Of a DNA stretch of 64,000 nucleotides, positions 1-12,480 are shown in pieces (the first letter of the stretch is position 1; every line of letters begins with the position of its first letter). Made by a program: the position numbers and the translations under genes. The notes under the pieces were generated by a model. The model was not told where the DNA came from. It worked only from the letters and a program-made list of their open reading frames with translations, and did not search any database. The stretch is from Talinum fruticosum (Eukaryota; Streptophyta; Magnoliopsida; Caryophyllales; Talinaceae): NCBI GenBank assembly GCA_021018815.1, contig JAITYX010000010.1:8113001-8177000 (forward strand). Direction: 5' to 3'.

Positions 1-523
1 CTTGATGTTTTCTGAGGCAATACAAAGATCCAGCGACAGAAATTGGAGTTACTGGTGCCAAAATCAGATGTCTTGAAAATTAGAGACTTTTTATTTAGGA
101 GCAGGAATTACTGGTGTCAAAAATGACAGAACTGTTTGTACGACATGTGGAGATTGGTTGGACAAGAATAGTTTTGTGATAGGAATTTCCTGAGGATAGA
201 GTAATTAGACTGTTTACCATATATCGGTCTTAATAGTTGCCAGATAAATTATTGCCAGTAAATGATGATATTGCCCAGAATGTTTTCAGAAGAATCTTGG
301 TCTCATTTGAATGAGAGCAAGAATGAGAGGAAGATAAAAAGAAATACACTCATACTCTGCTGACATCATTATATGCAAACTGTGCCCGCGCTCTGTTAAT
401 AAAAAATTAGTAACAATATTTCTGTTGTAGAAAAGCAAATCGAGAGACAAAATTTCTCTTTTTGTAGGCCATTATCATTCTATTGTCCGTTCTGGTTATT
501 TTCTTCCTTTTGGATTTACGCAG
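1..523 (+). other. TBCE intron sequence upstream of first visible exon
   Basis: No exon with TBCE similarity is visible in these bases. The stretch is AT-rich and ends in a pyrimidine-rich tract and CAG acceptor at 521-523, so I read it as the 3' part of an intron. Introns 748-1751 and 1818-4197 are likewise without recognisable genes; the latter has a short pyrimidine-rich simple repeat near 3413-3460. Confidence 0.6.
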
Positions 524-3500
524 GATGTTAGGCTATCTGGGAATCCTGTGGCTGACCCTGGAAGAGGTGGAATCCCAAGGTTTGTTTTGATTGCAAGATT
601 GTCCAAAGTTGAAACTGTAAATGGAAGTGAGGTAAATGGCATAATCTTCTCATCTATGGTAAATAGATAGTTTCTGTGACCTGAGTTGAACATTGTATTT
701 TCAATATGCCAGGTGAAACCTCGTGAAAGAAAGGAGTCTGAGATCCGGTGTGTTATATCTCTATCTCATTACTCTAAGGATGCACCTGTTCGCCATATTG
801 CTCCTCCAAAGATGTTTTTATTATTTTTATCTCTTAGCTACTTTCCTTTTCACCTGTTTTTATATGTGGATATCACTGGGGCATATTAGGTTTCTTTAAA
901 TATTCAATTAATGGAAAAGGTACCCTATCAAAGTGAATGTAAACTGATTCTTCATTTGGATTCTGGTAATGGCACCCTAATAATGAATCCATATTGGATA
1001 GCCTTGTTGCCATCGTTGGTTCTAAAATTGAGATACTACTCTGAGAATACCACAATTTGATGATAATTTGCTGCAACAACACCACATTGTGTGAGATCCG
1101 CCCACTTAGGGTCCAGAAGTTGGGGAGCTCTTGATATGCAGTTTTACCCTTGACAGAAACAGATCACTTGTTGGATGGTGTTTAATGAGTATGCTCTTTT
1201 AGTTCTAAGGTATGTTAAATGAAAATTACACATTACAACTATTTTTGGGCCATGGAGATAATATGCCAATGTGAGTTAATATTCTAACTTCATTTTCTCA
1301 ACTAGTTAGGTGCTCTGCTTTGAGTGTGATGTTTAGTGTTCTAATTGTAGGTATGATTGGGTCTATAAGCTGAAAGGGCAAATTGGGTTCTTGGAAATAC
1401 ATTTCAGGGAATTGGAGCCTGATTCATCTCTGGAAAAGTTGCACTTGTACAATTCAACTTTTAGAGAAAAACAATGCACAAAAAGATAGCATGGATAAAA
1501 TCTGCAAAATTCATCATTCAATTGATCATATTTCATTCCAAAATCAATGTCAACCTTCAGCAACAACACTCGCTCTATTCAGGAAAGGAGTGACATTGGT
1601 TTGGGACGAAGGGCATAATTGAGATGATAATGAGTTGAGAATTATTTGATGAGAAACATTTTGGAAAAGTACCCCTAATTTTTGGTGTTTGTTTCCCCTG
1701 GTGCGAATCATTGGCTATATCTACTGAACTATGTGAATATCTACTTTACAGGTATGTTCGATTAGTTATGTCGAAGTTTCACAATGATCAGGAGGAGATC
1801 AGGCAGTGCCACCCTCGGTAATGTTTTTCTTTTAAAAGCATTGTGGTCTTATGAGGCTTGTCATACTATACTCATTACTATTTTCTTCTTGTCACATAAT
1901 GGTCGCTAAACTTTCATCTGCTTCACATCTGTTGGAAACAGTATCTTTGCAACTGTGTACATCTGATTCCAGTATCTAGTCTATCTGTTCTGGGTAGTAG
2001 CTCATGGGGCACCAGGAGATAAAGCCATCTTGTACTAATGAAGTGTTGTGATTGTGATGCGGACATGTGTATTAAGATGCCCGAACTATTATTAGCTGCA
2101 GAATTACACAATAGAGAGGTGTGAGCCTAACGTTTATTTATCTGTTCAGGAGATTCAAACAAATAGTTTTGTTAGAAAACTGACAGCTTCCTGCAAACCT
2201 TAACTTGATTTTGGCTGTCTACCTTTAAGGAATGTGTATTGCTGTGACCTTCACAATCAGCAGCACAAAAGCTGCTATTTTGTCCTTGTCGGAAATAGGA
2301 AGTAAAATGTATCATGGCACAAAATGCTTATGGTTTTGTCACTTGATGAGTTTTCCGATTGCATATTTTAACTTTTAAGTGTTTATCTGTCCTGCAAAAC
2401 TTGCAGCTATTTTCTTGAGAACTTTATATGTTGCATACCTTTATTAAAAAAGATATCAAGAAATGTGAAGAATGTGAAAAACCAAGAAAATTGCAATAGT
2501 GGAAGCTCATAGGAAAGCAAAACTGTACAATCTCATGGTTTGTGCATTTTCAGTTAGAGAAACTTTCAGAATGCTATGAGAAACTAAGAACAGTAAGAGA
2601 TTAATCAACGTAGGTGGCTTCAAGCTGTTTGACACTTGTTCTTATTAAACGAAGGTTAAAGTCTTGTGAAGTGTGAGTGCAGAAACCTGTGGTGGGAGAG
2701 AATAGCTCAGCTTCAGTGAATGGAGGATTAAAGACTCGAAAACAGTTAGGTTTACTGCAGGTCTTTTATTTTCAAAGTTGCAATTGCAGACCTGCACGCA
2801 GAACTGCTTATCTTTGATTTATTCAAATTTTCATTGTTCTTCTGTCATTTTAGATAGCTAAATTTTGAGAACTAATTGGGCAGGTAAACTTAGGAGATCT
2901 GTACTTTTCTGTCATTCCCCTCAATTACCAAATATAGCAAAATTTTGATTCATTGCTTTCTAAAATTTTCACTTATTTTTATTCATTACTGCAAATTCCC
3001 AAATTATCAAACCCTTATAGATCTTACATTTGGAGGTTCGACATAGTTTTCTTAAATTCAACCAAACCAAACCAAGCCAAGCCAAAACCGTAGAATGCTG
3101 CGGATTCTACCATTGGATCTCATGAATTCTTCCATTATTTCTTAGCAGCATGTCAGAATGATGGTCAACATGAAATCTTGCTTCTGCAAATGATCATTGT
3201 ATGCAATAATCTAACTGCATATTCTACAGAGTAGATCTTCAATCTGTCAGGTCTAACTTTCAGCTTGTCTAATTTTTAAATCTGACGCGGCATCAGTCAC
3301 TTTTGCCTTCTCTGTATCTGGAAATTCAATTTTGTAATGGGGCATGATTATTGTAAACTATACCTCTCAACTCATTGTATCTTATGTTTTCTCACTATGA
3401 CTTAAGTCAGTCGATCTCTCTCTCTCTCCTCGCCCTCTTCCTCTCTCCCTCTGTTTTATTCTTTTTATATCAAGAACCTTTTGCTTTGGATACCATACTA

Positions 3501-6500
3501 ATAATGACTGAAAACCGAAAATAAAGTATTGTGGGTACCTTCATTGTTGCCTGATATGTGGCTTGTGTTACTTGGACTTTGGTTCCTACGCTATGGTATC
3601 CAGCATGAGCCCACCTACATTTTTTGCACAATTTGCTACGTTTTTGGTCTAAACTTAGACGTCAAGTGTCTGCAACTGTTTGACGGTTGATTTCCCAGAT
3701 ACTAATTGTATCAACTGCTAGAGATGGAATAGGTATCCGAATTCTAACATTTTTTGCACAATATGCCCATGTTGGCCTGGGCTTGTTGTGGCCGTGTATG
3801 GATTTGAAAAAAGAAAATCATCAGCAGTAAACTGTGTAGTCTCTTTCCTTTTTGGTGGGTAAGCTGCCCTGGTCCACTGGGCCCCGCAGGGCTGCCCAAT
3901 GGGGTGGGAAGCTGAAGGGGATGTCAGGTCAACAGGCTTATTCAGTCCACAACGAGAATTCCCTGAACTAGATAATTCTGCTACCCCAACTTATACTCGG
4001 AATTTCCCTCTGAGAAGGATGACTTCTGCCATTGGGCATTAAATTCTACTTATGCACAGTGCAAGGTTTTGATAGATCATTCTGGACTTGTATCTTGATA
4101 ATTGATAGATAGTCATTATCAAAAAGTGATATGAGCTTTTAAAATTTAGCTGACCCTTATTTCATCCATTTTAATCTATTCATACATGAATTTATAGGTT
4201 TTTTGAGCTTAAGAGCCTCCATGGTATAGAAGATGAAAGGCCATCTAATGGAGCAGCTGGCCCTCAGAAAATGGGGTCTGGACTTCTGAGTATGTGTCCA
4301 CTCTTTCATTAGGATCCTGTGAATGCGTTTGCAATAATTTTCCATGCCTAAGTGAACTCTTTTGAATTGCAGCTGTCACTCTTAAGTGTGTTGGGGCATC
4401 AATTGGAGAGAAGCCTCCATTGACGAAGAAATTACCAGCTACAACAACTGTAATATTCTTTCTGTTTTCCCCTCATTTTTCTGGTTTCTTGCTGACCATT
4501 TGCTTCTTCTCTCCTCAAGTGAACGAGAGTTGGATTTATGCTCAAATTTTGAATTTTGTTTCTCCCGGTTTTTATTTTTGGATTTTTAAAAAAAATTGCC
4601 TTGTTGATAACTCTGCTGATTTATGTGTATTTTTATGCATGTCAATCCTTTAAGGTTGGCAAGCTGAAGATTCTTTGTGAAAGCTTTTTCAAGTTGAAAT
4701 CCATCAAGTTGAAGTTATTTCTCCAGGAAGAGGTATGTCTCAAACATAACTGATATTCATTCTGTTTGACTTCACTATAACGATTTAATATGTTGATGTT
4801 GTAAAATTTTAAAAAATGATACGTTTTGCCAAAGAGTAGGTGACTTTTTTTGTAGGGTCCAAAAAGTAGGGTGAAAAGTGGAGATATAGGCCCAAATTTT
4901 TCCAAGTTCCTTATTTATCAAAATGTTTTAGAGTTATCTATATGTATCTAGATATTTTTCAAGTTTATCCATATCTTATATTCTGTATTCCGAATCTTAA
5001 TTTATTTGGGTAAGAATAATAATTACTCCCAATTTTATATTAGATCTTCCAAATTTGATATTGGTATGCTTAAATTTATCTTGATTTTTTCAGATTGTTC
5101 CACATATGTTCAGATTCTTCTAGATTTATACAGATGTAGACAATGTATATTAGTTTCTGTATATTTAAATGACATAGAGCTAGAATAGTTACATTTCTTT
5201 TTAAGAAAAGAAATGGTTATTTAGATGAAGACAATAGGCCATTCGCCATCTTGCTTCTTGTATTGTCAACAGTGGCCTCTCATTCAAGTGAGCTACATTG
5301 TTTGAGACTAATAAAAGAGAGCATACGCTAAAATCCCCGCCCTTTTTGCGCACCGGGAGGGAGGGTGGAGCAACTAATTTGTAATTTCTTCAATTGATGA
5401 AGCTGTTAGGATCGGAGCTCATTCAAACAAAGAAACAAATCAGGAACAAAAGGAATAACAAAAATAGGACTCAAGATTTTTAACGTGGAAAAACTTAAAA
5501 TTAGGAAAAACCACGGACCGATGCACTAGATTTTCAGTAGTTTACAAGGAATTTCACTCAAACTAATCCTAGCTTATGCACCTTGAACTCTCACTACTTC
5601 TATCAACAATCAAGGATTACGCTACATTATATAGCCATAACTAAGTAAATATACGCATTAAGCAAGCAATAAACACAAGAAAACGGAAAAACGGACGAAA
5701 AACTCCCAAAAGGTACAATTGTCACGGGCCTTTTTATTTTCTTCGGCCTAGACAACCCATTCTCAATGTAGCTCGCCGGGCTCGCCGTTCCTTGCCCTAT
5801 AATGCATATTCCCCGAGCTCGAAACCTTCCATTAGGCTCCATAGACTCAACAATCTCCCACTTGGAGATTAATGACTCATCTCCTTGTTGCATCCTTCTA
5901 GTACTCACCTCCTTGTTGCATCCTTCTAGTTCACCAAAACTTGACCTCTTCATGCGGTCTTGCACTCGCCTCAATGTTTCGGTACCTTCACCTTGGATTA
6001 GCTCCTGTTTCGGATTCTTGCTATCCAAGCCTTCAAGCCCATCACCCCATCACCACCCGACGTGAACTCCCACTCGAATTGATGAACTTCTTGCACCCAA
6101 TCATCATGCAAAGCGGCTCACCGGCATTAGTCAACAAAACATAATGAAGAAATAATTTATACCTTTGGGCTTTACCTCCGGTTGACAATGCCGGTTTCTT
6201 CATTACCCCGCATTCTTGCACTTTTCCTTGTGGAGCACCCGACGACCCGTTTGTAGACCCAACAAGCATCCTATCATCATTTCTAACTCTCACTACAACG
6301 GAACCCATTTCTTTACCTAGTCTAACACCCGTAGACTCCCACCGAACAATCAACCCCAACATTCACGACATTTACGGTTAAGTCATCCCTAAGTCGGCCC
6401 TACGCCCCTGGTAGAGTATAATGAGTCAAAATTTAAACCATAGCTACAACTAATGTCCCCTTTATGATTTTTCAGCTCGCATTGCAAAATTTCGTTAGGT

Positions 6501-9500
6501 ACTCCGACTCATCCAACTCACTCACATAAATTAGATTTTTGCCAACCCCGGGATGAACTTAACATCTTCGCAATGTCCAAAACTCCCATCTTGCTGTTTT
6601 AATCCTCACATCCCCCTTGCTTAGTATATTCAAACTTTTCCAATTTGTAGTGAACACTTTGTCAAAGTTTTCCGCAACAAAATTATGGAACAAGTTTCTA
6701 GTAGACCCGGAATAAAACGATGCCCCGGAATCCACTATCCATGACTCAATAGGACTTTTTGCACTCACCACAAGTGGATCACCTATATCCTTAACCAATT
6801 GCAATGAATCCCGATCGGCAAACTTTTAAGGACAATTTTTCTTAAAATGTCCCTTATCATTGTAGTCCCAACAAACAATCTCCCTTAGGTTTGGGACTGA
6901 CTCCTTGCTTTAGACTATGATCGGCCGTTTTTCACATGTTTCTCCCTACCCTTAACATGAAATGCATTTCCCGATGACTCCCCAAATCTTTCTTGTGAAT
7001 GCTTCGCTCAAGATCACTTCCGGGCCTCATCATACTTTAAGGCGTTTGACCCCTAATATTACTAATCGCAGACACTATGGTATTCCATGACTCGAGTAAG
7101 GACGACAATAAGATTAGCGTCTTAACTTCGTCCTCAATGTTTATTTTTATTGAAATAAGATTAGAAATGATCATATTAAACTCATTAATATGATCCGCTA
7201 CACTCGGTACCATCATGCATTTTTAGATCGAACAAACGACACGTAAGATATACCTTATTCATGGCCGAGGGTTTCTCATACAAGATTGACAACGTCTCCA
7301 ACGACCCCGTCGTCATTGTTTGATCCATCACGTTGAACGCCACATTTCGCGCTAACGTCAATCTTACCGTCCATAATGCTTGCTGATCAAGCACCTTCCA
7401 ATCTTTTTGTTCCATATCCACGGGCTTTACTCCGAGGGGTTTGTACAAATCCCCTTCTCGTACAACAAGTCCTCGATTTGCGTTCGAATTGCGTCTTTCG
7501 AACGCAAAATCTTTTCCGTCAAACGTCTCAATTTTTACCTTATCTGCTCTCCATTTTGATGTGAAACTCTCAATCCGATACCACTTATTAGGATTAGAGT
7601 TCACTCAAACAAACAAATCATGAATAAAAGGAATAACAAAAATGAGACACAAGATTTTTAACGTGAAAAAATTCAAACCGAAAAAAACACGAACCAATGC
7701 AATAGATTTCAAGTAGTTTACATGGAATTTAACTCAAGCTAATCCTAGCTTATACACCTTGAACTCTCACTACTTCTATTAACAATGGAGGATTACATTG
7801 CATTATATAGCCATAACTTAGTAAATACACGCATTAAGCAAGCAATAAACACAAGAAAACGGAAGAAATGGACGAAAAATCGAGGCAGCCCAAAAGGTAC
7901 AACTGGCAACCAGCACAGGCTTGCCGTGCCGGCTGCTGCCTCGCCCCTTTTGTTTTCTTCGGCTTACACGGCCCGTTCTTGAGCTTGTTTTCTTCGGCTT
8001 ACACGGCCCGTTCTCGATGTAGCTCGCCGTGCTCGCCGTTCCTTGTCCCGTAATGCGTATTCCCGAGCCCGAAACCTTCCATTAGGCTCCACACACCCAA
8101 CAGAAGCTTCAGAATTTTCTTATATACAGTTAGTGAAGTTTGAAATAAAAAGATTGTGTGTCAAATTATCTTACCCAGCCAATCTGAGATTGGATGGAAC
8201 TGTTGATTGCAACTTTTTTTTTTTTTTGGGTTTTAACTCGCTCATTGAACAATTCGGGTAAGGTTGATGGAGGTTAGTTGGGTGCAACCTTTAATGGTTG
8301 AAGATGTTTTGGTGGCATGGAGAAGAAGGTTGAAGAAGAGTTGGGTTCTAGGAGTGTGAAAGTTGATGCCATTAGCTATTTCGTGGAGTACTTGGTTGGA
8401 AGGAGAGGAATTGCCGAGGTCCTTCCTTTGATGATTTCAAGCTTTACTATTTGAGAACATTGTATAGTTGGAGTCAAATTCTCGATCATGGTACAATGTT
8501 GACTTTTTGGGATTTTGTTGATATGATTGCTGTTCTGAGGGCTTGATTGTTTTGTGTTTGCCCCTTTTTGTACATAGGTGATACCTTGGTGTCCTTTAAT
8601 ACATATTTTGTGAGTACTCATAAAAAATAACTAGCATATTGAACAAAACAACATTAGACCCAGATATTACTGATCCGAAAAGAATCTGTCGTGATCCAAA
8701 CATTCAATCAAAGTCCGACGACTTTAAGAAGATGTGAATTTATAACATTGCCTAATGTGAATGACCTGTTTGCTAGGCTGCAGATCCTATTTATTAGGAT
8801 CATGGATAATTCAGGTAAAGGATCACAGTAGGAGGATGCAGTTGCTGTTTAACTATACAATTTAGTTTGATATGGGCTTCTTGATTGGAATAGTGGTGTT
8901 TGGGATCTTCCAGAAGGTGTTGTGTTGTAGGCTATGTTTGTTCAACTCTTCATTTTGCCCGTGTCGGACACATGACACCCTGACATGGATGTAAATACTT
9001 GACCTTTCATTTTGGACCAAAAATGTGCAAGATTCTTTATAAAATCGCCGAATGTGACACAACCATGTCGAGTGCTTGACACGTCAACATGGGTATGGGT
9101 ATGACCAAGTCCAAGTAAAACAAGTTGTAGATAAACGGAAAAACGTTTAGCCAGGGTGGATGGAAACTTCCCTTATTTGACTAGGCTGTCAGTGGATCTT
9201 CTGGGATAAGGATGGATATTGTAGGGAATATGAGCATTCCCAGTTCTCAGCTCAAGACTCCACGATAACTTTCAATGTAATATAAGAGAGATTGATGCCA
9301 AATTATATTGTTAATCTACGGTTTGATTTCTCAATCTGAATAATTATGGGGAAACTTGAAAATGTTTTCTGTTTACCATCTTGCGGTTTCTCAAATTCAC
9401 TTTGGTCCACTAATACTTTTGCTTCCCATGCAGGGCTCTCCATTACCAATTCTCCTCGACAATGAAATGGAATCCTTGCTTGATGTTGGGGTTGGCAATG

Positions 9501-9532
9501 AATCAATCATTCTTGTCGATGAAGAATGTTGA
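524..9532 (+). CDS. TBCE: Tubulin-folding cofactor E, C-terminal part (7 exons)
   Basis: TBCE works with cofactors B, C and D to assemble and take apart alpha/beta-tubulin dimers in the cytosol. Exons: 524-631, 713-747, 1752-1817, 4198-4289, 4373-4449, 4655-4732, 9434-9532. All are GT-AG bounded, phases agree throughout, and they give 184 codons plus TGA. The first exon reads DVRLSGNPVADPGRGGIPRF, the end of the leucine-rich-repeat block and its cap. Exons 2-4 hold the linker (RERKESEIR, then YVRLVMSKF, FFELKSLHGI). Exons 5-7 (VTLKCVGASIGEKPPLTKK to SIILVDEEC) form the C-terminal ubiquitin-like domain. The start codon, CAP-Gly domain and most LRRs lie upstream of the window. No frameshift or stop is seen, so this end looks functional. 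Identity rests on my recall of plant TBCE sequences, which match along the whole stretch. Only the upstream exons could change the gene model. Confidence 0.93.
5404..5852 (-). repeat. 3' LTR of the intronic copia element
   Basis: Starts TGTTAGGATC and ends CTCAACA on the + strand. It aligns along its whole length with 7586-8102, apart from a short insertion in the other copy. For the - strand element this is the downstream LTR, preceded by the polypurine tract. Confidence 0.9.
6530..7565 (-). pseudogene. copia gag-protease remnant
   Basis: Broken Gag/protease reading frame of the intronic copia element. Gag begins near 7562 (KVKIETFDGKDFAFERR) and continues with VRLTLARNVAFNVMDQ and YEKPSAMNKVYLTCRLFDLK. 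It shifts frame near 7210 and continues as HINEFNMIISNLIS and LILLSSLLESWN. A zinc knuckle lies at about 6831-6876 (DKGHFKKNCP); its second cysteine is a tyrosine, so the CCHC motif is damaged. A protease motif follows (SWIVDSGASF, about 6722-6752) and a copia-type stretch KSLNILSKGDVRI. Several stops and frameshifts make it non-coding. The region 5853-6530 gives no protein I can name. Confidence 0.85.
7571..7583 (-). other. Primer-binding site of intronic copia element
   Basis: On the - strand this reads TGGTATCGGATTG, directly inside the 5' LTR. It resembles the 3' end complement of initiator tRNA-Met used by most plant copia elements. Confidence 0.8.
7586..8102 (-). repeat. 5' LTR of the intronic copia element, with internal duplication
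   Basis: Pairs with 5404-5852. Its inner terminal TG has become TA (7586-7587). It is 68 bp longer than its partner, partly because a unit containing TTTTCTTCGGCTTACACGG is present twice, at about 7951-7979 and 7986-8014. The outer end CCAACA is followed by the TSD GAAGC. Confidence 0.9.
8250..8640 (+). mobile_element. LINE (L1-like) 3' end, 5'-truncated
   Basis: Frame-shifted remains of the C-terminus of a plant L1-type polyprotein: a stretch giving VEYLVGRRGIAEV, then DDFKLYYLRTLYSWSQILD and LTFWDFVDMIAV before a stop near 8545. This is the region after the zf-RVT zinc-binding domain in plant LINEs (typically ...FEDRS..LK..FL.TLY.W). It is followed by a GT-rich tail (TACATAGGTGATACC) ending in a short A run at about 8621-8629. 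Length about 0.4 kb against 6 kb for a full element, as expected for 5'-truncated insertion. No clear TSD was found. Recognition rests on family resemblance only. Confidence 0.65.
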
Positions 9533-10440
9533 CCACCTCATCTTATCTTTCCTGAGATGCCCTATGATCCTTCTGTGACTTGAATGTCCATTGACCACAT
9601 CTGTTCAATTAATCAGTAGTATTTGTTCACGCTGTTCAAATGGACGCTTGTTGCTGACATTCAAGCATTATTTGAGACCAATTAATCATTTTCTCCGAGT
9701 GATCTTCAGCTCCCTTTTAGTTCACCTGTAGCTTTGCTAGAGATTTCAGCTTCATCAGGACAGACTTTACACATTCTCTAGCAAAGTGGCTCCGGAATCT
9801 TCACTATGCCATCACTACCTTCGCAAGAGGTAGTGTTGGCAAAATTTCATCCATTTGTCCAATCCAAAAAAATGGATCCTGCCATGATTTTTTTGTCCGA
9901 ATTTGAAATTTGGACATAAGATTTTCCTATTTCTGTTGTCTTAACCTAATGTTAACCGAATTTAAGCTTGTTTGAATTGTCTGATCTGGAAAAACTAGGT
10001 ATTGGGTGAATTCCATTTAATGGCCGATTTTTCCAGCCTGATATGGACCCGAACTCGATTTTTTGTTAGCGTTAAGAAGAGAGAACACTACTTTTTGATT
10101 AAATGTGAACAGCAAGAATTGATGTATGAACATGTTTGTTTACTTGGCATGATCTACAACTTGGAATCGTTTTCCATTGGCTGGATTTGCTGTGGCAACA
10201 TTGACTTTTGAAATTATAGTGACAATGTTTGTGAAGTGGAAAAATATGCCTCTACAAGCTACAGTATTTATCTTATGCTGAACTTATTATATAGTCTAAG
10301 GGACAACACTAGCTTTTGCTGAATTTATAGAAATATAGGTTCTATTGGTAACCATTTCTTTCATCCGATAGCATGAGTGAGGAGCAACTTGTATTCTTAA
10401 CTATGTGCTCAATCAGGGTTCTGGTTAAGCAAGGTTCAGA
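9533..10440. other. TBCE 3' UTR and downstream sequence
   Basis: Follows the TBCE stop codon. AT-rich with no supported gene. Part must be the 3' untranslated region, but I cannot place the polyadenylation site. A short ORF at 10002-10211 has no recognisable similarity and is not called. Confidence 0.5.
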
Positions 10441-10442
10441 CT

Positions 10443-10635
10443 TGACCTAGAATCTGAAATCGAAATTGTTTTCGAGTTTGGTTCATGATTTGTAAATTAT
10501 GAAATGAACTGTATCAAAACAGTTTTGATCCCAGTACATGAACTAGAATCTGAAATTGAAATTGTTTTGCAGTACGGTTCACAATTTTCAAATTATAGGA
10601 CGGAACTGTACAAAAGTTATTTTGATCGCAACTAA
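10443..10635. repeat. Imperfect tandem duplication, period 96 bp
   Basis: Two copies starting at CTAGAATCTGAAAT (10447 and 10543), both continuing with GAAATTGTTTT, a GGTTCA stretch, and a GAACTGTA...AAA...TTTTGATC end. Divergence is roughly 20 percent by eye. No coding potential seen. Confidence 0.75.
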
Positions 10636-10639
10636 TGTT

Positions 10640-11926
10640 GAAAAATGCCCAAAACTGGAAAATAGAACTGCTTTCATGAGTTTTGAACTTTGGGGGAAGA
10701 AAACATTTCCATGACTTTGAAGGAATAGTAAGATAGAGTTAAGTTCAAGATAAATTAGGGACTAAATTAAAATGTTCGTAGAATTTTATTGCAAATAAGA
10801 AAAGCAAGAAAATAAATACAATTAATAAGGATAAAACTGATGAATAGTTATTAATATCTCTTAGATAAAATGAATGAAGACACCCCCAAAAAACACAAGA
10901 AGTGCATCTCTTAGATTTTTTTGTTGCACTAATATCATTTTTTTTCAATTTTTATATAAGTAAAATTAACCTCTATTAGATAAAATCACATCCAGCTAAA
11001 ATAAAAGATATTACTAAGTCACATTAAAATAATAAATAAGAGAATATAAAGAACAAAAGTATGTCATTTTTTTACCTTTGGTACTTCTTTTTATAACAGG
11101 ATTATCACCTCCTAAACCCAAGTAGTAAATTAATCTTCATATTTTCTTGAGCAATCACAGTAGGAATAGGGAAATTTTGTTTGGCACTCTCTTATACTAG
11201 CAATAATCATTGGATTTGGATTGTCAGATAAATATATGATGATGGTGAAAGTGAATATATATTATTGTATTGAAAATTCCATCATATCTAGCAAGTTAGT
11301 TCCATTAACTTTTAATTTCTTTTTCTTTTAATCTTTAACTCCTCCGTTTGTTATTTACCTTCGGTCAATAATCTATCGATATATGGCCTTTGTAGTATAA
11401 TGTATTATACTTAGAGCACTAAAATGTAACAATTAATGATTACTAGTGTTAACTTATATCCTTGCGACGCAAAGATTTTAATTATTTTTAATTTTAATTT
11501 TATTAATGTAAATAAATAATAAAATATATAATTTTAAAACATATGATAATTTATAACAATGTAATGATGTTTTTTATATAATTTTATTCTTTTTAATTTT
11601 ATATCATTTACTACTTTTTAAAGTTTTCTAATATGTGATACTTTTTATTTTTATTTTGATATAGGCACATGAAATATCTTTTAAATATTAATTAATTTAA
11701 TAACAATTATCTTATATTCTTACTAATTACTTTATACATATGCAATTAAAAATTAATTTATTTTATTTAAGTATAATATTATATTAATTCTATCTAAGAT
11801 TGGACATTTATGTAGTCAAGTAATCTTATACGATTATTACATGTGTTACTCATATAATCATATGTTTTTCATTCTGAATCAAGACTTATAATATATTGAT
11901 TCTCTCCAACTTTTATGAATTATGAA

Positions 11927-11977
<51 letters not shown>

Positions 11978-12480
11978 GGTAATGTTTGAATGTGAACAAA
12001 TTAGTTTTTGAATCAATATAATTGTTTAGTTTATGGTACTATACACACCAAAAATGTGTCATCCTTATTTTTTTATTTGAGTTATTTATTTTGTTGGCTC
12101 AATGATGCAATCCAAATCCCATCTGTCAACTCGGATTATGATCGGGTTGAAATTGGCATAACGGAAGTCAATTAACCACAAAAACACCCATTAGCACCAC
12201 AAAATCAGCTGTTTTACGCTTAGGCTGACCCGCAAACCATTTTCTTCGACCGAACCAAGCAAGGTTCAGATTCTCACTAGGAATCCAAACCGGTGCTTGT
12301 TTTCCTCAAGCTCGCGTAAAAATGCGACATTTTGTTCTACTTCGAGTGGCCAAGCGAGGCATGCATCCTGAAGCGTCCGTATGACGTCGTATAGTCGGCA
12401 CTGGTTTTCAAGACTCTGCAAAGGTGTTGTCTTTGGCCAGTGAATATCCATTTTTTCGAGTTATCTATTTCCAATATTCT
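10640..12480. other. AT-rich intergenic stretch with (TA)n array
   Basis: Very AT-rich with long A/T runs. A (TA)n microsatellite of about 43 bp lies at about 11930-11972. An open frame on the - strand (12266-12451, 61 codons, MDIHWPKTTPLQS...) has balanced base composition unlike its surroundings, but I do not recognise it. No other gene-like signal. Confidence 0.5.

Larger units (their letters stand above)
5404..8102 (-). mobile_element. Deleted Ty1/copia LTR retrotransposon in last TBCE intron
   Basis: Two LTR copies (5404-5852 and 7586-8102) flank a 1.7 kb interior. The 5-bp target-site duplication GAAGC is exact at 5399-5403 and 8103-8107. On the - strand a primer-binding site resembling initiator tRNA-Met (TGGTATCGGA) follows the right LTR, and a purine tract (AAGTGGGAGAT, ends at 5854) precedes the left LTR. 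The interior keeps only Gag and protease-like remains; integrase, reverse transcriptase and RNase H are missing, so it cannot move by itself. It sits antisense to TBCE inside a 4.7 kb intron. The TSD and LTR match make the boundaries secure; the lineage within copia is not settled. Confidence 0.92.
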
